From contig OX465281.1 of assembly GCA_949987705.1 (NCBI GenBank), positions 100,463,248 to 100,527,247 of the forward strand: a DNA stretch of 64,000 nucleotides. Direction: 5' to 3'. Of this stretch, positions 1 to 12,166 are shown piece after piece; position 1 is the first letter of the stretch, and each line of letters begins with the position of its first letter. Position numbers and translations under genes: made by a program. Below the pieces are notes generated by a model. It searched no databases. It was given only the letters and a program-made list of their open reading frames with translations, and was not told where the DNA came from. This DNA comes from Thereva unica. Its lineage: Eukaryota; Arthropoda; Insecta; Diptera; Therevidae.

Positions 1-1184
1 CAAATCAACGACTGATCAGATTTTCACCTTGAGGCAGGCTATGGAAAAATGTCTAGAGTTTCAAAACTCAATTCAACACCTCTTCATAGACTTTAAAGCC
101 GCCTATGATAGCATAGCCAGGGTAGAACTCTACAAAGCCATGAGAGAATTCGGCATCCCCAACAAACTGACAAGACTATGTAGGTTGACCATGATCAATG
201 TGTCAAGCCAAGTAAAGGTATCCGGAACACTGTCCAGACCAATCAACATCTATAATGGACTCCGACAAGGGGACGGTCTGGCCTGCCTCCTTTTAAACCG
301 GCGTTGGAGAAAGTGATCCAAGATTCGGGCGTGACATCTAGGGGTACAATCCTCCACAAGTCCACCCAATTACTGGCTTACGCAGACGACATTGACATCA
401 TTGGAAGAACAACAACAGCTGTACAAGAAGCTTTCACTCAGATTGAGCAAGCGGCAGGAAATCTGGGACTGCACATTAACGAAAGCAAAACAAAGTACAT
501 GGTGGCCTCGTCTGGAAGAACACCTAACATTGGTCCCACAATCAAGGTAGCGGAACACGAGTTTGACGTGGTAAAATCATTTACCTACCTTGGGTCAATA
601 GTAGCAGCCGACAATAGCATGGAACCAGAAATACGCGCACGACTGCTAAAAGCCAACAAAGCCTACTATAGTCTGTCAAGGCTCTTCAAATCCAAATATC
701 TAACCATAACGTCTAAACTTTTACTATATAAGACGATGGTCTTACCCGTTCTCACATATGCATCCGAAACGTGGGTGCTTAGCAAAAAGCACTCAAACCT
801 CTTGGGCGTGTTTGAGAGGAAAATACTTCGGAGGATTGTTGGCCCCGTATGTGAGGAAGGACGATTCCGGAGACTCTACAATGACGAGATCTACGTGCGC
901 TATCGCGACATAGATGTTGTGAAGAAAATAAAGCTCGGTAGGCTCCGATGGGCAGGGCATCTAGCTCGTATGAGTGAAGATGAGCCTGCTCGGAAAGTTC
1001 TCTGCGGTAAAACCTATGGGGTGCGACAGCGAGGGAGGCCCAACCTTCGCTGGAAGGATGGCGTGGACCAGAACGCTCAGAGTTTAGGGATGCCAAACTG
1101 GATGACATCGGCTCAGAATCGGGACCGGTGGAGAGAACAGTTGCGCGAGTTGCGGTTGTAGAGCCGTTAAAGAAGAAGAAGAAG
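1..1184 (+). pseudogene. RTE-type LINE, 3' part of reverse transcriptase, frameshifted
   Basis: This is the reverse transcriptase of a non-LTR retrotransposon, cut by the window start. The first frame (to about 290) contains FIDFKAAYDS, the first catalytic block. The second frame (304-1161) contains YADD (379-390) and the C-terminal HLARM...RGRPNLRWKDGV...RDRWRE block typical of RTE-like LINEs. A one-base loss near 290 separates the two frames, so the copy cannot make an intact enzyme. A short 3' end with a (GAA)n tail at about 1168-1184 fits the RTE clade. Bases 1-288 are identical to 23690-23977, so the family was active recently. The clade assignment is from family knowledge and the Craniofacial-development-protein-2-like endonuclease of the second copy. 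Confidence 0.85.
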
Positions 1185-1194
1185 ATATCTAGAT

Positions 1195-1640
1195 AGATAC
1201 TATAATCATGACCGTGGTTAAAACAAAAAGACAGTTGGATCGAATTTTATAAAAATCTTTTCAAATCATACTTTCGTTAATACACTTCGAACGGCATCTC
1301 AACAATGTGATTATTATTTTTGGTTCGCGCGATATCGTGCAGCTCGACCGAATTTTATGCAAATATTTTCAGATTATAACTTCGGTAATACGCTACGATC
1401 GGCACCTTAACAAAGTTGGCCTCATTGTATGGTTCGCGAGATATTATGTACACAGGTAGAAACATCACTAATGTCATTTAAACAAAAAAAAAAACAAAGG
1501 AAAATATGACTACATACGTACGCACACACACACACAAACATACCTCTTCTAAAATTTATGCTTGAAATGTTAAAATGAAAATACGTTGAAAACTTGATTT
1601 CGATTTTCGGACCGATTACAATAACTCGGAAGTTAATAAA
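1195..1640 (+). mobile_element. Degenerate Helentron/DINE-1-like fragment
   Basis: It carries the same internal units as the copies at 7078, 16854 and 40709: GGTTCGCGCGATATCGTGCAG, then ATTTTATaaaaATCTTTTCA, then a CACACACA run at about 1525. It ends with the common 3' block CGATTTTCGGACCGATTACA and GGAAGTTAATAA at about 1629-1640. The 5' terminal block is missing. No coding capacity. Confidence 0.6.
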
Positions 1641-1914
1641 AAATATAATAAAATAATTAAAAAACGCGACCTCTGTTGACAAAAAATGAGCTAAAAGGTC
1701 AAAAACAAGTTTTAAGTACTAATGTAAAGTAGAAACAAGATATTAAATTGTTCTCGTAGTATAGTCTACGTGTGTATTTTAAATATATAAGATTTGTTAA
1801 GTATCACACAACTATCGTTTATGTATAATTTGTATTTTTGCAGTTTTGCAATTACAAGAATAAGTAATTAAAACTGTACCCCGACTGCAAAAATACACAT
1901 TATACATATTATTT
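1641..1914. other. Unassigned AT-rich spacer
   Basis: I see no gene, RNA or terminal repeat. An imperfect inverted pair around 1826-1910 (ATAATTTGTATTTTTGCAG against CTGCAAAAATACACATTAT) could be a short hairpin element of about 85 bp. Confidence 0.4.
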
Positions 1915-2167
1915 TCTATACATATAAAAATGAATGTATTGTTTGTAATGCAACACTAAAACTCAAAAACTAGGCGGCCGATTGAGCTGAAACTTTCACA
2001 GAATGTGTATTTTGACTTAATATGGGTAAACCGCATGGTACGAATGCGATCTGGTAGACGGTGCCCATGAAAAATAAAAAAAAAAAACAATTGCAGACGA
2101 AATATTTCACACAAAAGAAAAAAAGAAACGAAACGCGCACTTTCATGTAACTGATCAACCCCAAATT

Positions 2168-2545
2168 TTGCCCATATGTATAGTTCGTGTGGCAATGCAA
2201 TATGATATTTTTGTAAAAAAAATGAAAATGGCGGTTCCAAGATGGCAACCGAATTTCGCAATTGTGTTTCGCGATCCCCGCCATGGGTATCAAATGAAAG
2301 GGTATGATAAAAAGAATACAATTAGCTGTGTGGCGCCCTTCCGAATCAAAATGGAGGCCAACACAAAATGGCGGATTTCCTTTTTCCTTAGCAGGTATGG
2401 GTATCGAATCAAAGGGTATGACCACAAAGTAGAATATGTACTTTAGGTGTGTGGAGTTACTTCAAATTGAAAATGGCGGCAAACACAAAATGGCGGTTTT
2501 CTTTTTTCTTTACTTCGCTCTAGATATGAATATCAAATGGAAGTG
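2168..2545. repeat. AAAATGGCGG-type interspersed repeat
   Basis: Three blocks of the form ATGGGTATCAAATGAAAGGGTATGA...AAAATGGCGGCCAACACAAAATGGCGG recur about every 110-120 bp. The same family is seen at 30240-30475, and a related tandem block is at 13790-14290. The open frame here is low complexity and I do not regard it as coding. Confidence 0.6.
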
Positions 2546-2586
2546 TATGACAGGAAGTAAGAAAGTAAGCTGTATGATAGCGACAT

Positions 2587-3030
2587 TTGCTCTTCAATAG
2601 ATTCATTAAGTCACCACTCTTATATCATAATGACTGCTCCATTGGCATATGTTTCCTCATGCCTCCACGGCAACAGTTCCCCCGCAACACCAGACTAGCC
2701 CGCTCGGCTCACCCCCACAGTTTACAGCCCTTATCTTCGCGCACACTCCGATCTAGAAATTCGTTTATAAAAAAATAACAACTCGTCTGTGGAACAACCT
2801 TCCAAAGACACTATTCTCGAACTCAAACAACACCCAAGAGTTCAAACGCAAGGTTCATCGCCCTTTTCTCAAACACCCCCTCCCCCCTTTACTCCCATAA
2901 CTTGTTATATCCTTATCTCTATCCTTCGACCTAAGCTTACTACTGGACATTGCATCATGATTTATACGACATGACGTACAAGTAGTACAAAGGGTGACAC
3001 CTGAGCTTAGACTATCACATAAAAAAAATG
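2587..3030 (+). pseudogene. Jockey-type LINE, C-terminal RT end and 3' UTR
   Basis: The frame reads MPPRQQFPRNTRLARSAHP then a SRT..RNSF stretch, the C-terminal tail found in insect Jockey-like reverse transcriptases. A short 3' UTR ending GAGCTTAGACTATCACATAA plus A-run follows. The same tail is present on the minus strand at 51035-51480 (LPPRQ..RNNRLANSSHS and CCTGAGCTTAGCACTACCACAT), so this is a recurrent 5'-truncated family. The tail also resembles the 3' end of the SINE at 25188-25662. Confidence 0.65.
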
Positions 3031-3691
3031 ATGTCATTTAAAATCAAATACCACAAAATATTGGAATATAATAGACTAAAAATAGAAAATAAATATATGG
3101 TTTTAAAAAACCTAAAAAATACATTTTATTTTAAAATAAAATTATTTTGAAGGTAAAGTTTTCATGGCTTCAGCCAGAATTAAGGGAACAAACTACCTTT
3201 CGAAATGTGAAAAAGTGTGGAGCAGTAAGGAAAAGTTTAAGTGTTAATAATATAGGATAGGCAAAGAGTAAGTATTAGATTTTTGTATGGGCACCAAATT
3301 GTGTATTTATGAGCTGCATGATGGGTGCCAAATTGCAAAATTGATTACTTTTTGGTGCTTCTTTCGAAAAAAAAAAAAAAAAAAAAAAAAAAAACAATTT
3401 GGAAGAGAGTTCTGCATAGGTGGTCTAATCCCCGACACAGCAAAATCTATGCTTACGATTCTGAATATGTTTAGCTAGGTGTCTATTGTAGTACACAATT
3501 TGCACGTAGTATACAATTTTTTATCATCGAATCTTAAAAAAATTGTTACATACCCTTAACTTTTTTAAGTATCCAAAATAAATTTTTGCAGATTTGTCAG
3601 ATTTTTTCATTACAGCTTTTTCCTATTGCGGTCTGTGCACACATAATGTTTGTTTTTTGAAAGGCGTTGCAACGCCCGCGGGTTTTGCTAG

Positions 3692-5160
3692 TAATCTAAT
3701 AAATTGACAAAAAAAGCTTGGATTACTTAACACTGGAATAGGCTTGTGATGTTTTTAGCGTAAGGGGCTATGATGTTCTGCGCAATAGTGTTAAATATAT
3801 TATACCGTGAACTCGACAATGTTAGTTCACGATTATTGCATCATGTTGTGGTACCTCCTTTTTTGTGCGAGACAAGAAAAGGTTACTTACCATAACGTCA
3901 TGGCCCATAGTCTTTGTCAGAGGGCTTATGCAATGAAACTGCGAGGTAGACCAAATCTCCACTGAAAAGATGAAGAATCTTGACCAGGGGCCCTATTCTC
4001 TATTACAATATTGTTAAATCCGATCCGATACCAAAACAGCTTTCAAAGCTTCATAATAGTGCAATCATAAATAAGGCCCCAGCACGGCCAGAGAATAGTG
4101 GTGCCAAACTGAAATAACCAGAATAGGAAATGCTCATAGGCGAAATTGTGAGTCTGGACCTGATAGCGGATACAAGCTAACCAATTTAGAAAGCAACATA
4201 TTTCTTATAGCTGTAGCTTATTAGAATAATTCTTTATTTAAATTTTAAGTTCGAAATTGGTGACCGCTATCTAATCCTTTTCTTAGCTTCTCTACCTAGT
4301 ACGGCTTTTAATTTTGAAGTTAGAAGCACTTTTACTGTTAAAATTTGCCTTATTTGGTACTTTTCGTCAAAACTCAGGTGGAAAAATACTAAAAAATTAC
4401 GAAATAGAGCCAATTTCAACATTAAAGTGGCTTATAACTTCAAAAGTAAAAGCCGTAGCGTGATAGTTGTGAGAAATTATTCATAGAAAATTGTCTAAGC
4501 TTTTTAATTTTGCAAAATGTATAGGTTAATTACGTGATTTTTTTGGAGAAAAAGGTGGTTGAAGTTAAAGTTGAAGTTAAAAAAACAAAATTTTGACTTT
4601 GACGACACATAATTCTGGACGTTGGTGGGTTGACACCTTGACTTTAAAGTTTTAGATAGGGAGTATTCTGTGAACATTGCCGCCTTATTCATGAAAATAT
4701 CTAAAAGGGCTACAAAAATATAGGGCAATAAGTAAACCTCCAACAAAAAAAATTCAATACGCCGTAGCGGTTAAACCGTTACGATTTCCCCTCCCCCACC
4801 CATACGATTTTTTGTTCGTCTATCCAAGACCTATCCACATCCAGGCATTTCGACATTTTAACTGATACACCCAGTATATCATACCCATTCCACCTAAAAA
4901 ATAAAACTGTATATTAAAAGATGCGAAATCTTATAACACTGTTCAACAGCGAATTCACCTAAGATCTAGACCAAGGGGAATGGTTTTATGGTATTAAAAT
5001 ATGATATTTTGCCAAGTTTCATGCAAATCGGCGATGGAATTAAAAAGTTATTAATGTTTAAAGTTTGAAACAAAAAAAAATTATTGTCCGATTTACTTGG
5101 TTTTTGGTAGCATACTAGTTGAAAATACACCTTCATTAAATTATTTATTTATTCGTTCCG
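3692..5160. other. No gene seen; one short GGGGCCC-ended repeat
   Basis: A roughly 95-bp segment at 3987-4080 begins GGGGCCCTATTCTC and ends ATAAGGCCCC, so it may be a very short MITE. Its motif CAATATTGTTAAATCCGATC recurs inverted at 38045-38080. The rest is AT-rich without coding signal. Confidence 0.35.
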
Positions 5161-5953
5161 TGGCAACAAATTCAAAAAAGATAAAATGTGCGATTCAGTA
5201 AAAAGGTCGGAGCAGTCCTTTTATCTGCGATCTTTTATTACCTGACCTGTCCTTTTTCCTTCGGCGGTTACCAAGTCACATTTTTCCCAACAGCTGTCGG
5301 CTCTAATCTTATATTCGAAACCGCACTACTCACCGGTTCAGAATTTGCTTCCATTCAGACAATTTTTAAATTTTTTAATATCTATTAAATAATTCAATTA
5401 ACCCCGCGATTCTAGATCCCAGAAATCTGACTATAAACAGAAAACGGGGAAAAAGCTCAAAGCTCTTGCCCTTCAGTGGAGACTATGTGCTTTTGTTAGA
5501 AAAAGCGAGGATTTGGTCATGGTACAATTGGTATTTGTACCATGGATTTGGTATTCTGGATGTCAGATCTAACAAATGGAGGGGAATTTTAAGCTTTGAA
5601 AATCTGTCGATAGCCGGCAACATGCTAGCTGGCTGTGATGGATTTTTTGATTATTTCATCAAAACGGGGCGTTTTAAAAGTGAAGTAATTGCTTAAAAAT
5701 ATTGAAAGCATGGACCCATATACAAGCGGGTTAATATTGGCAATTACTTATAAATTTGGGAATTACTTATAAAAATATTATTTGTCAGCTCCTTCGCGTG
5801 ATGATTATGCTCGTTCACTCGTGAACGCTGAGCAATAAATAAATCAAAGTAAAAAAATTAAAATAAAAAAATTTGATTACGTGCGATTACGATCACTGCC
5901 ACGGGCGGCGTCTTGCTGGCCCATCCTGGACGTCTGCGCCCGTTAACAAATAA
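5161..5953. other. Unrecognised open frames, probably non-coding
   Basis: Two + frames, 5188-5388 (66 aa, hydrophobic start) and 5466-5696 (76 aa), have no motif I recognise and no visible promoter or poly(A) context. A 16-bp hairpin CGTTCACTCGTGAACG lies at about 5813. Confidence 0.2.
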
Positions 5954-6121
5954 AGGTAAGTAAATTGCGTATTTTAAAATATTTTTAGGTCGGTATTCAT
6001 CGTGGATATTTCTTATTTACCGGCCATGATTTTGGGTGCAAGGATAAAGTTAATCTGACCTGGTAATATTTTAAACCTTAAACCCTAAAAATATTTTAAA
6101 ATACGCATTTTACTTACCTTG
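5954..6121. repeat. Hairpin with 35-bp arms
   Basis: GGTAAGTAAATTGCGTATTT (from 5954) continues into TTAAAATATTTTTAGG and is mirrored by CCTAAAAATATTTTAAAA... TACTTACC ending at about 6119. The arms are almost perfect and the loop is about 90 bp. This is probably a small foldback repeat. Confidence 0.6.
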
Positions 6122-6375
6122 ATTTTATTTTTTAACTTAGCGCAACCGGCACGCGAATATAAACAAACACCACCTAATCACAATTATGGGACTGCTGAAG
6201 GGGAAGTCTGACTATTCAAAGTCTCCAAAATCGAGGGAAAACTTTACGCGAAAGCTCTTTTTGTAATCTGGGGAAGCGTTGTTAGAACTAACAAAAATTT
6301 AACATCTAGAATCGCTGGGAAAAAACATTACTTCAAGAACATCATACATTTCTGTAATCAGGTAAAACCCAGCTA

Positions 6376-8528
6376 GTCCATTCAAAACGCGCGTGAGGGT
6401 GTTCCAAAATAACACCGTTAAGAAAATCGAACCCTGAAGGTTTTTGGGGTCGCTGATCACGAAAATCGGGGTCCCGCGGTCCTAAAACATGGGCGTCACC
6501 CTTAAAAATGCAAAAAACACCCCTTTTAAGGGGTTTTCGCGATTATTTCAATAATAATGAAAACTAATGCAATGAAATACACTTTTTTTAATATTTATAT
6601 TTGCGAAGGTGGTTGATTTGTATTAAATCAAGGCGAACTTTATGATAAGGGGTAATCCTGAAGGGTTGACACCACCCCTAAATCGGCTAAAAATAGAAAA
6701 ATTGTAAAAATTACTTTTTTTTTCAAGTTTATGCTTCAAATTCGATTGTGGGAGTACTGTTAGGCAAAAATAAATTATTTTCAAACCTTAAGGGGTTAAA
6801 ACTACCCCTACAATTATAAAAAACAGCTTTATAAAAAAAAATTTTTTTTTGCTTTTTGCTTAAAATTTGGTTCAATAGGTATTATCAGCCCATAATTTAT
6901 TATTGGTAAAACTACCCCTACATTAAAATTGTAATTGAAAAAAATGCAAATGCATTTCAACCCTTTAAGATTACCCCTTATCATAAATTTCGCCTTGAGA
7001 TAGTAGAAATCAACCACCTTCGCAAATAAATATTAAAAAAAGTGTATTTCATTGCATTAGTTTTCATTATTATAGAAACTAGTTGGGATGTGGGTTTGAC
7101 CCCTTCGGTTCACACGATTAACTTCCCAGTATGATTAACGAAGATGGAATAAACTGACTTCTTACAAAATAGCCTACGTTTAGCACTGGTGGAAAATTGG
7201 CTAGTATCAGAACTGATGACAAAGCAATCCCGAGAGAAGCTAGTTCAAATAACTATAATAGTGGTAAATCCACAAGATTTTTCTAGAGAATTTGTTTTTC
7301 CTGGAGTTAGCAAACGAACATTTCCTCCGTATTTCGTTCGATGCACTAAAATGGGTGTTCAAATTCGTATTGAGCGTGCTGAAGCGCCGTTGACAAACTG
7401 AGAAGCGAATGACTTCATTTGGAAATTACAAAGCTTTCCGGAGCTATCAGCAAAACTGTAACTGTTCAGTACTTGTCAGACTTGACAAAAAAGAACAAAT
7501 TTGGCGGTAACTACCGGAAATCCCGGGATGAACCGCAATTTCCTGAAACTGTATCACGCGTAGAAAACAATTCCCCGTCAAAAAGTGCTAATCCAAGCTT
7601 TGAAAAATTCGCGCTGTTTGTAAAGGGTAACGAAATTTTTGTATGATTTTGAAAGGTTGTCTTATTTTGACAAATGATGTTTTGTATCGCTGTGCACAAC
7701 CCAAAAAAGATCACTTCGTTTAGAACGGGTCTCATTCCATCGAGTTTATTAGATATTAGCAAAACTTGTCAATTTAAGGTCTTTCTGACAATTAGCCGAA
7801 GTTTTTCTATTTAAACAAAAAAGGCCCGACCGAATATTATGAAATTTTTTTCTGAGCATTTCTTCGTTATTATTCTTTTTTCGGCTCAATGAAGTCGATA
7901 TAGTTTTTAGTTCGCGCGGTATCGTGCAGGTACAAAAATCACTTATGTCATTTAAACCAAAAACCGCTCGACCGAATATTATAAAAATCTTTTCAGATTA
8001 TATTGTCGCTAATACCTTTGGAACGGCATCTCAAGTAAGTTAATATCTTTCGTGGTTCGGGCGATATCGTGCGGTCACTTACGCCACTTAAACAGAAAAC
8101 GGCTTGACCGAATTTTATGAAAATCTTTTCAGATCATATTACGGTTAATACGCTTCGAACAACACCTCAACGAAGTCGATATGTTTTTTGGTGCGCGCGA
8201 TATCATGCAGGAAAAAATGACGACATCCGTACGCGCACACACACACTTCCTCCCAATTTTTTGCTTAAAATGCTCCTGGGACCCTGAAAGATGAAAATAC
8301 GCCGAAAATTTCGATTTCGATTTTCGGACCGATTACAATAACTTCTTGTACTAGGAAGTTAATAATCGCGAAAACCCCCTAAAAAAGAGTGTTTTTTGCA
8401 TTTTTAAGGGTGACGCCCATGTTTTAGGATGGCGGGACCCCGATTTTCGTGATCAGCGACCCCAAAAACCTTTAGGATTCGATTTTCTTAACGGGGTTAT
8501 TTTGGAACACCCCGTGTTTTGAATGGAC
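6376..8528. mobile_element. TA-inserting foldback MITE (TIR GTCCATTCAAAACGCG) carrying a nested element
   Basis: The left end is TA (6374-6375) then GTCCATTCAAAACGCG, and the right end is GTGTTTTGAATGGAC at 8514-8528. The arms are mirror images: CACCGTTAAGAAAATCGAAC, GGTCGCTGATCACGAAAATC and AAAAACACCCCTTTTAAGGG each recur inverted. A TA target suggests the Tc1/mariner-like group, but no transposase is present. A Helentron-like element (7078-8360) sits in the right arm. Another copy, itself doubled, lies at 46230-47565. Confidence 0.75.
7078..8360 (+). mobile_element. Helentron/DINE-1-like element with an extra ~700-bp internal segment
   Basis: The 5' block ACTAGTTGGGATGTGGGTTT is followed by the subterminal repeat AACTTCCCAGTAT at about 7122. 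The 3' end is CTAGGAAGTT. Tandem ~145-bp units containing CGCGATATCGTGCAGG occupy the right half. Bases about 7137-7840 are absent from the other copies and hold two + frames (7189-7401 and 7419-7646) of unknown origin, possibly captured DNA. The frames show no domain I recognise. Confidence 0.55.
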
Positions 8529-8924
8529 CAAGCGGGAAAATTAGCGAGGGGTTACTCAGGTAACCGAAGAATTCATTAATGCTTTGTGTAACCGCCTATA
8601 AGGTAATCGAAAAATTCTACTGCAAATTTAGGAAAAATTGAGGTCTTTACATTGTAATGGCTAGTTAAGCGACTGGGTAATGACTTGTGAAATACTTTCG
8701 TGTTTTATTATTCTTTGTCTTTTCGAAGCCTCTTTTCTTGAGTTTATGCCGTCCTCAAAATTCGTTCGGAGTGGATCGTGACCAAGTGCAGTCAAAAAGG
8801 TATCTTGCTAGTAAAATTCTTACCAAATGTAGCAGAAATGCAATGTTAATTTCGGATATGTTGTGCCTAGAGACTAGCCACTAATTACGCTTTTTCATGG
8901 TATTCTTTCTGTTGAATAACACTT

Positions 8925-9001
8925 CAGATTGGATGACAATATATTAAGTGGAGACTGATCCGCACTCACTTCCAACCCGCCGGATCTGGGAATCGAGGCC
9001 A
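8925..9001. mobile_element. Fragment of a CAGATCCGGCGG MITE
   Basis: CCGCACTCACTTCCAACCCG and CCGGATCTGGGAATCGAGGCC match the right end of the MITE at 53371-53663. The left half is absent. Confidence 0.5.
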
Positions 9002-9589
9002 ATAATTCGAATGTGTCAAATTGAAAAAAAAAGCACATCACACATGTAAACACTATAGAAAACGAATCTAAACATTTTTCTTTGGATTGGAGGAAAATCT
9101 AATGTGATGCACTTTGCACAACAGAATTAGGTGTATTACTTTACTTAAACCTACATGTCTTATTGTTAAAAATTCGGCTTACCGCACCCTAGTTTGGCCA
9201 TGGAGATTCATAAGTATCACACTGACCAACGCTATATATAATTAATCTTGAAAAGTTTTTGTTAAAGGCTTATGTAGGTTATAAGTTGTGAGACTGCGTA
9301 ATCTAAAACTTAACAAGGTATTTAACAAACACAACAATATAATCATCATAGCTTAAAAAAAGGAAATCAATTGTAAACAATAAATTTCTTTGATTCTTCA
9401 CCCACGTCATGGTGTATTCCTTTATTCAATATAAACAATAGTTTTTGAGCAGCAAATAAAAACTATATGCCATAATTTCGTTATCATCGGTTTTTGTTCT
9501 GGAAGCAAATTTAGAGAGGTATTCATGTCAAAAACTTGTTTGATATGAAACAAAATCCCCGAAGGAAATTAAAAAAAATTATTACGACG
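9002..9589. other. Unassigned AT-rich stretch
   Basis: No gene, RNA or paired terminal repeats recognised. Confidence 0.3.
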
Positions 9590-9594
9590 AAAAA

Positions 9595-9665
9595 AAAAGC
9601 CGCCGAAGGATCGAACTCGCAGCCCCACAGACGAGGGACTTTCCCTAGCCCTTTATAGTCCATGG
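9595..9665 (-). repeat. Possible tRNA-derived SINE head (minus strand)
   Basis: Read on the minus strand, AAGGGCTAGGGAAAGTCCC is followed 25-30 bases later by GCGAGTTCGATCCTTCGG, which resembles polymerase III A and B boxes in tRNA-like order. The stems are imperfect and the frame is followed by an oligo-T (A-rich on +) stretch. It is weaker than the head at 25188-25262 and could be chance. Confidence 0.35.
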
Positions 9666-10204
9666 AAATGGTACTTTAACATTGCAAAAATGCAGGACAA
9701 GGTTTTATTTTTGGGATGTGTAGGGGGGGTCAGGGTGAGCTTAAGTTTGAGTTTTCGGGATTCTAGCCCCCCCCCCCATTTGGCCACTATCTTGGAAAAC
9801 GTATGCAAATGGTTTTTCCACTATATCTCCGAAACGGCACATCTTACCGGAAATTTGCAAGGACACTTTTTGTTTAGAATTAAATAATCTTCAATTTATT
9901 ACTTAAAAGTTTTGTGGTAAAATGAATAATTAAGAAGTTATAAGCCTTAGAACACAAAAATTAGTCACAATATTTTCTTTAAAGGCTCTTTTTTGTTGTT
10001 TAAATACACTTCTGGTTGAAAATTCCAGACCATTTTCTCAGTTTTTGGTCTTTTGACCAAGAGCTACATTTTGAGATATTTCCCAAGTCTGTAGCGGCAG
10101 TACTTTCAGAGATGAAAGTAGGCTTCAGACGGACAGACGGACAGAGCCTCTGTATAAGCTTTTTTTTTTTGAAAAAGCTAAATAGTCCAGTGCAATTAGT
10201 AAAT
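9666..10204. other. Unassigned; short GACGGACA repeat
   Basis: A short tandem GACGGACAGACGGACAGA occurs at about 10128-10145, a motif common in invertebrate interspersed repeats. A matching minus-strand TGTCTGTCTGTTTGTCC is at 32139-32156. No gene recognised. Confidence 0.35.
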
Positions 10205-12166
10205 CAAATTGCATTTCATGATGGTCAAAATTTTTTTTTTTGAATTTGTTGGGGTACATCTGACAATGTTAAAACCAAGTTTGTGGGGTCGCAGTGTGAT
10301 GGGAAAAGCCGCCATCTTGAAAAAGAGGTAGAGGTCGTTTATACCAAATAACTCGGTTGTGTGCAATGATAGCTGAAAATGATCCATACAAAGTCATTAG
10401 AGAATAAAATTATCTACAAAATGAGCCCTTAATGAGGTCTGTAAGTTAATTTGGCTCAAAGTTATGGCCGCTCAAAGTTCAACCTTGATCATGTGGTTGG
10501 GGTTGAATGCAGTTTTTTGCGATTAACTCGTAAGATATTAATTTGTGTGGGTTAATGCCGATTACCAAACTTATAGTACTAGTGATTACCTTTAGAATAA
10601 GCCCTTAGTCATCATTCTCGCTTGTATAGTTTGCGAGTAATCCAACGCCAAAGTTCGTACTGCACGTGCCTGAAATAACTGATATCGCCATTTTTTTTTG
10701 AATATCTCCTTAATGGTTGCTCATATGATAACGTAGTAAACAGCAGCAATACGGGTATTAAAATATCTTTCATATGGGCTATTGACCGAAACTCTATGTC
10801 GCTTCATGTCCGCGACATAACGGGTGAAAAGTCAACAGCGAAGGTTGTGACACTTCTCGACGAATAACTCGCTTCCAGCCAGTTTCGCGTGTCGGATGAA
10901 TTAGAATTTTCTGTAACGCCCTGAATTATCTATATTTTGGGTTATTTAACTACTTTGGAAAATTATAATAATATGAAATAGTAGCTAAGAATCATCATTT
11001 TCGAGGTTCTAAAAGTAAAGTTTTTGATGAGCTGCCTCAGATGCGAAAAATAACAAAATGTGAAATGTAAGGTAAAACTTTCTGACGAGACTGTCTTTGG
11101 AATCCGGGAAACATAACCTGTGCAAAGAGACTTAAGTGAAGGTCAAGTGAAAGCTGTTTAAGAAAAGGTGGTGCAATCATTTTTAAGCGGAGTAGTGCCA
11201 GAAAAGACAAAGAAAGTGGAAAATTACTAAGAAGTGTCTCGACCGTCAACATGAAGATGAAGGTATTCTCCCACAAAAAAAGTACTCACAGTATTGTTTA
11301 TATTAAAGATTTATCGAAATAAAAAATATATGATAGATATACTGAAAGGGAGTGCTTTAGTGTTCGCGAAAATGACGATTCTTGGCTACTATTTCCCATT
11401 ATTACAATTTTCCAAAGTAGTTAAATAACCCAAAATATAGATAATTCAGGGCGTTACATAAAATTCTAATTCATCCGACACGCGAAACTGGCTGGAAGCG
11501 AGTTATTCGTCGAGAAGTGACACAACCTTCGCGCTTGACTTTTCACCCGTTATGTCGCGGATATGAAACGACATAGAGTTTAGGCCAATAGCCCATCTGA
11601 AAGATATTTTTATTGTCCGAATTTTTGCTGTTTATTACTTTTTCATATGAGCAACCGTTAAGGATATAATCAAAAAAAATTGCGTTATTAGTTATTTCAG
11701 GCACGTGAAGTGCGAACTTTGGCGTTGTATTACTCGCAAACTATACAAGCGAGAACGATGACTAAGGGCTTATTCTAAAGGTAATCACTAGCACTATAAG
11801 TTTGGTAATCGACATTAACCCACCCAAATTAATATCTTACGAGATAATCGCAAAAAACTGCATTCAACCTCAACCGCCCGAACAAGTTCGAACTTTGAGC
11901 GGCCATAACTTTGAGCCAAATTAACTTACAGACCTCGTTAAGGGCTCATTTTGTAGATAATTTTATTCTCTAATGACTTTGTATTGATCATTTTCAGCTA
12001 TCATTGCACACAACCGAGTTATTTGGTATAAACGACCTCTACCTCTTTTTCAAGATGGCGGCTTTTCCCATCACACTGCGACACCACAAACTTGGTTTTA
12101 ACATTGTCAGATGTACCCCAACAAATTCCAAAAAAAAGATTCTGACCATCATGAAATGCAATTTCA
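10205..12166. mobile_element. Foldback element with ~770-bp inverted arms
   Basis: The left arm starts at AAATTGCATTTCATGATGG (about 10206) and the right arm ends with its complement at about 12165. Many blocks repeat inverted along the arms, such as AGATGGCGGCTTTTCCCATC, CTATCATTGCACACAACC and the cluster around GCCCTGAATTATCTATATTT. The arms reach to about 10990 and 11375, leaving a loop of about 390 bp. No transposase is encoded. The element is a non-autonomous foldback of unknown superfamily. Arm divergence is low, a few percent by eye. Confidence 0.8.

Larger units (their letters stand above)
1915..3691 (+). mobile_element. Helitron-like element (non-autonomous), + strand
   Basis: The right end is convincing. 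A 14-bp palindrome GGCGTTGCAACGCC (3663-3676) is followed by CCGCGGGTTTTGCTAG and then T, which is the hairpin plus CTRR end expected of Helitrons inserted at A/T. The left end is tentative: TCTATACATATAAAAATGAA at 1915 looks like an insect Helitron 5' end, but the base before it is T, not A. Inside are AAAATGGCGG repeats (2220-2490), a captured LINE 3' end (2587-3030) and a pure A run (3367-3394). There is no Rep/helicase. Confidence 0.45.

Noticed and set aside
779..1108. 109-codon minus-strand frame across the RTE reverse transcriptase
   Set aside because: It is the complement of the recognisable RT C-terminus and has no motif of its own.
1968..2425. Two overlapping minus-strand frames of 121 and 151 codons
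   Set aside because: They overlap in different frames, are phenylalanine-rich from poly-T tracts, and cover the AAAATGGCGG repeat.
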